Positions 60,618-64,000 of a stretch of 64,000 nt of DNA are shown piece by piece (position 1 is the first letter of the stretch; each line of letters starts with the position of its first letter). The notes under the pieces are model-generated. The model worked only from the letters and a program-made list of their open reading frames with translations. It ran no database searches and was not told the origin of the DNA. Location of the stretch: positions 14,010,986 to 14,074,985 of the forward strand of contig NC_079972.1 in the NCBI RefSeq assembly GCF_029852145.1, read 5' to 3'. Source of the stretch: Microplitis mediator. Taxonomy: Eukaryota > Arthropoda > Insecta > Hymenoptera > Braconidae. The position numbers and the translations under genes were made by a program.

Positions 60618-60992
60618 CCTGGTTAAAAATACTGATTGAAAAGAATTAAGAAGCGGCCACTCCATGCAAACTGTATATCTACACAGAAAAAAAAGTTATC
60701 TTGAGTCAAGAAAAAAATTTGAAGATAATTGTTTCGGGAACCAAGTCAAGATTTTCTTGAGCCAAGAAAATTTGTCTTGGTTAAAAAAAATTCGTCTTGG
60801 TCGGAGAAGATTTCTACTTTATCTAAGAAAATTTAGGTCTCCAAAAAAATTTTCTTGAATCAAGAATATTTACCTTCAGCCGAGAATTTTTTTTTTCTGT
60901 GTATGTATTCAAACAAAAGAATTGAAATTATTGGAAAGAATTCGAATTTCTAATCATTTTTAATTCTTTTCAATCAGTATTTTTAACCAAGG
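60618..60992. mobile_element. GGTTAAAAATACTGATTG foldback, interrupted
   Basis: TGGTTAAAAATACTGATTGA...AAGAATTAA at the left is inverted exactly at the right (TTAATTCTTTTCAATCAGTA, then TTTTTAACCA). The CACAGAAAA element at 60682-60901 sits inside. Confidence 0.75.
60682..60901. mobile_element. CACAGAAAA-family MITE, nested
   Basis: CACAGAAAAAAAAGTTATCT to GAATTTTTTTTTTCTGTG, TA at 60680-60681 and 60902-60903. The interior is built of TTGAGTCAAGAAAA/TCTTGAGCCAAGAAA words. Confidence 0.75.
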
Positions 60993-61039
60993 CTTTTAAT
61001 GTCTTTCACTTTCCTCTTTCGCGATTAAAAATATGTTTT

Positions 61040-61284
61040 CACACGAAGAAATTATTCTTGTTTTTAAAGCTATGGTGTCATAGTAAAGCTGGACCATGAT
61101 GGCCACCTCACAGAAATTGAATAAACACGTGGCAAAAATTACCATGGCCATGGTAAAATTCAAATGAACTGTGACCTAGCAAATTTTTGCCACATGTTTA
61201 TTCAAATTTCCATTAGGTGGTCAACATGGTCCAGCTTTACTATGACACCATAGCTTTTAAAACAAGAATAATTTTTTCGTGCGT
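61040..61284. mobile_element. Foldback element (CACACGAAGAAATTATTC ends)
   Basis: CACACGAAGAAATTATTCTT, GCTATGGTGTCATAGTAAAG and CTGGACCATGATGGCCACCT recur inverted at the right (AGGTGGTCAACATGGTCCAG, CTTTACTATGACACCATAGC). Arms are about 105 bases. Confidence 0.75.
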
Positions 61285-63112
61285 TTTCTGTTTTCAAATA
61301 TTTTTAAATGAATTTAATTGAATACTACAAGCATGTTTGGTTACTCGGGTAAATCCAAAAAAAATATCAATCGTGATAGTTAATTTGGGTGTATATATAT
61401 ACTATAGATAATACGTTATGAACATGAAAGATAAATGAAAATGTCGATTAATATTTCGCGCTCGATATAATCCAGCAGAGAACAAGGGACTAATCCAAGC
61501 TACCTGTCATTCATATATCGCGTCAAGCCGGAACTGTCATCCGACGGGACCGGGATTACAAACCGTGGTAAATTAACCTTTGTCTTTCGTTCATCCAAAT
61601 ATATAACAGCATAGTAATCTACTATTCATCTCCACACATCAACACTGTGTTATATATTGTGGCTAGTTTATCTAGGTTTACACGAAAATTCACTTATCGG
61701 AACTAATGCGAAACTAATACCTCGAAAAATGACTGACTGTATGTCAAAAGGTGACACAACAGGTGTTATCACACGTCAAATACATGCTTAAAGAAATTAT
61801 TTACTTTAGTTCTGACTTTTTATATTGACAATCACTGAGCCAGGAATCCTCTTAACTATTACACACCACATCGACATCAAACCTCAACATCTTAAAACCG
61901 TTTGCAACATATATTTTTGATATCTATCTCTACTCATCTAAAAAATATTTTTCTGTGAGTTTGTTCTCGAGACTCTGATTTTTATCAGCATATTTATCAT
62001 AAACTAAAAGAAACAGCATTAAAATACCCAAACAAACCTATTATTAACTTTTTTTTCATCATTTTAATTTTCCTTTATTTTCAGTGGAAAAAAAGCTTTT
62101 AAAATAACGAAAAAAATTTCAGTGGTGAAAAAAAAGTAACTCTACTGAAAAGACATTATAAAATAATTTTCCATCTCAAAATGAAAAAAGCCCCACAAAA
62201 TGGCGAGTTGTTAGGTATCCTGAGGGTTGGATTTCTCGTGACCCTCTTGAATTTTGCGTCAGCCAACCCCTACTGGCATCGGGGTTCTCTGCTCGGCTCC
62301 AACACCATGGATCTAAGTTAGGTAGCATGGGGTGTTAGTAACGTGTATTACATAATCGTATACATGACTAAGATCCGGTTGGTTGAAGGGACGACTCACA
62401 TTGCCGGGGCTTTGTCGTCTGGCCATGTGTTGCTAATGCAACTCCCACAGGGGGTCATTTCTATTCTATTTCCTGCTCTCACTCATCCCCTACTCTTTCC
62501 GTCATGAATTCTCACTCTCATCTAGGTCTCACTTGCTACACTACGACTACGACTACGACTACGACTACGACTAGTACACCCCAACACTCTGCGGGCTACA
62601 CTCTACTGGTACTCGCAACTCCACGTACACTATTATGTACACCAGCAGTTGAGTATTAGAGTTGTGACGCCTTTTCACCCCAACATACTCTACAACCAAT
62701 ATCTCCCTACAACCCCCTTATCGCTTATGATAAACGCATCATGAGACCCCACAAAAGCGTTACAGATTGACGTAAAATCAATGAACAAAGTCAATGGGCT
62801 TGGGCTCTTCCCTCGTCGCCGTCGAAACTTCTACATCACTATATGGGGTACTCGCTTTCTCTACGATCCCCAATATATATTTATATATATACGTTTGAAC
62901 ACCCCGATACTTTATATATATATTGAGTATGACCCGTTACATTGTTAACGAGAAATGTGTTAACAGAGCACTTATGTAATTCTACATAGAATAGACCATA
63001 TACACACCAAAAGCTTATACTTTATTTATATATAAATATACTTTTCTTTAAATTAATGACTTCAAGACACTAATTATATTTAAATAAGTTGTAAATGCCC
63101 TGTCAGTAGGTA
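61285..63112. other. Gap with unexplained GC-richer block
   Basis: Sequence 62200-62470 is GC-rich relative to its flanks (GCCGGGGCTTTGTCGTCTGG, ACTCCCACAGGGGGTCATTT) and may be a retroelement remnant or a regulatory island; no protein is recognised. (CTACGA)n lies at about 62542-62572. Confidence 0.3.
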
Positions 63113-63734
63113 CACGGAGAAAAATGTTGGCTCGAAACCTACACGGAAAGAAATTTTCGTTAGAAATTACGGTTAAATTCACTGTAATCGTGGGACATAA
63201 TGCGGTGCTTTTATTTATTACCATTTTCAAATTAAAAATTACGGAAAAATTTATATATTTTGAGGTTAGACTTCATAAAATTTACCGAAAACCGAATAAA
63301 ATTTACAGTAGACTACGGTAAAATTTGTTGAAAAAAAGTTAAAAATTATCTCACTTACTGACAAATGATTAGGTCGTGCCATTCGTCCCACGATTACAGT
63401 GAATTTAACGGTAATTTTTAAAGAAAATTTCTTTCCGTGTACCAATTTTTATTATGCTGTCGACCAAACTTGAAACAGGAAGGAAAGCATCCAAAAAATT
63501 CTTATGCTCATACGAAAAATTATTATTATGCTGTATCACAATACTTACTACGCGCGAGACACTTATTGATAAGATTTAATAACAATTACTTCCATACATT
63601 ATAATAATTGTGATGCGGCATATTAATTTTTCATAAGAGCATAATAAATTTTTGGATGCTTCACTTTCTGTTTCAAGTTTGGTCGACAGCATAATAAAAA
63701 ATTGGTAGGTTTTGAGCCAACATTTTTCTCCGTG
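63113..63734. mobile_element. CACGGAGAAAAATGTTGGC foldback, interrupted
   Basis: CACGGAGAAAAATGTTGGCT is inverted exactly at the right (AGCCAACATTTTTCTCCGTG). TA flanks both sides (63111-63112, 63735-63736). Arms of about 140 bases include TTATTATGCTGTCGACCAAA. The left arm is split by the element at 63142-63439. Confidence 0.85.
63142..63439. mobile_element. CACGGAAAG-family MITE, nested
   Basis: CACGGAAAGAAATTTTCGTT and AAAGAAAATTTCTTTCCGTG are the ends. The arms include TTCACTGTAATCGTGGGAC. TA flanks both sides (63140-63141, 63440-63441). The intact right arm of the host reads CCTACC, showing the empty site. Confidence 0.85.
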
Positions 63735-63821
63735 TACGGATCGACTTTTAATGTACCAATTACTGACAGCAAATATTTTTCTCGTAAATATTCACCTATG
63801 CGCTAGCGTTCTTCCGAAATG

Positions 63822-63935
63822 GCCACTAAACATCCAACGGACGCCTTGATTTTGGTCAGAATCGTCGTCCAAGAAATTCTACAGAAAATCGATAAAAAAT
63901 CTAGACTCAGGGCTCGGTGTTATTGTGAAAAAAAT
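63822..63935 (+). repeat. Dispersed repeat, copy 2
   Basis: CATCCAACGGACGCCTTGAT, CCAAGAAATTCTACAGAAAA and GACTCAGGGCTCGGTGTT match copy 1, 17 kb away. The family and full extent are not recognisable from two copies. Confidence 0.65.
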
Positions 63936-64000
63936 TTTTTCTTCTCATTAAATCAATCAAACTTAACTACTTGCTGTAGAGACTAGCATGGCTTCAAGGA

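Noticed and set aside
1..64000. Integrated viral genome or polydnavirus segment
   Set aside because: No viral coding sequence or segment-boundary structure was recognised. The wasp-like guess about the host is not evidence for one.

Overview
This is strongly AT-rich eukaryotic DNA, most likely from an arthropod nuclear genome. It has spliced coding sequence with GT-AG introns, long non-coding stretches, many A/T homopolymers and microsatellites, and no operons or ribosome-binding sites. An insect, perhaps a hymenopteran, is my guess from composition, repeat style and exon character. Nothing in the window proves the taxon.

Only one protein-coding locus is convincing: two plus-strand exons at 20436-20837 and 22565-22988, joined by a 1.7 kb phase-2 intron. 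Together they encode about 274 residues of Pro/Ser/His-rich, disordered C-terminal sequence typical of a transcriptional regulator. It carries an FKFP motif of the ERK-docking FxFP type among many Ser/Thr-Pro sites. The DNA-binding or other folded domain is not visible and must lie upstream of the window or in exons too small to recognise. An ERF/ETV3-like ETS repressor is one candidate, unproven.

Most of the remaining recognisable structure is repeats: a dense set of short non-autonomous terminal-inverted-repeat (TIR) elements, or foldback MITEs, of at least ten families. The families are named here by their ends: CACAGAAAAAAAGG, the CACTGT...GAGTGAAT family, the CACTGTAAAAAATCACCGG family, GGGGAGGGAGGGGC, CTCTCTAAACATG, CACGGAAA, CACTGATAAAAAAG, CACTGTGAAAAATTC, CACTCAGAAAATT, and ends resembling GGGGCAAAATG. 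They are repeatedly inserted into one another. Several nests are so clean that the empty target can be read from the opposite arm or from another copy in the window, which gives exact insertion points and 2-bp duplications (TA in some cases, TG/CA in others).

Other features are a three-unit tandem array of about 255 bp (42655-43415) in which every unit holds a CTCF-core-like site, a 723-bp element with 11-bp TIRs (34040-34762), and a foldback element inside the predicted 3' UTR of the coding locus. The sequence between elements is AT-rich, with scattered GC-richer islands (about 8880-9060, 12050-12400, 17500-17680, 27400-27900, 32440-32640, 42000-42580, 48590-49090, 62200-62470). These could be small exons, promoters or conserved enhancers. 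I list the few with splice-like signals at low confidence. No tRNA, rRNA, CRISPR array or transposase gene was recognised.
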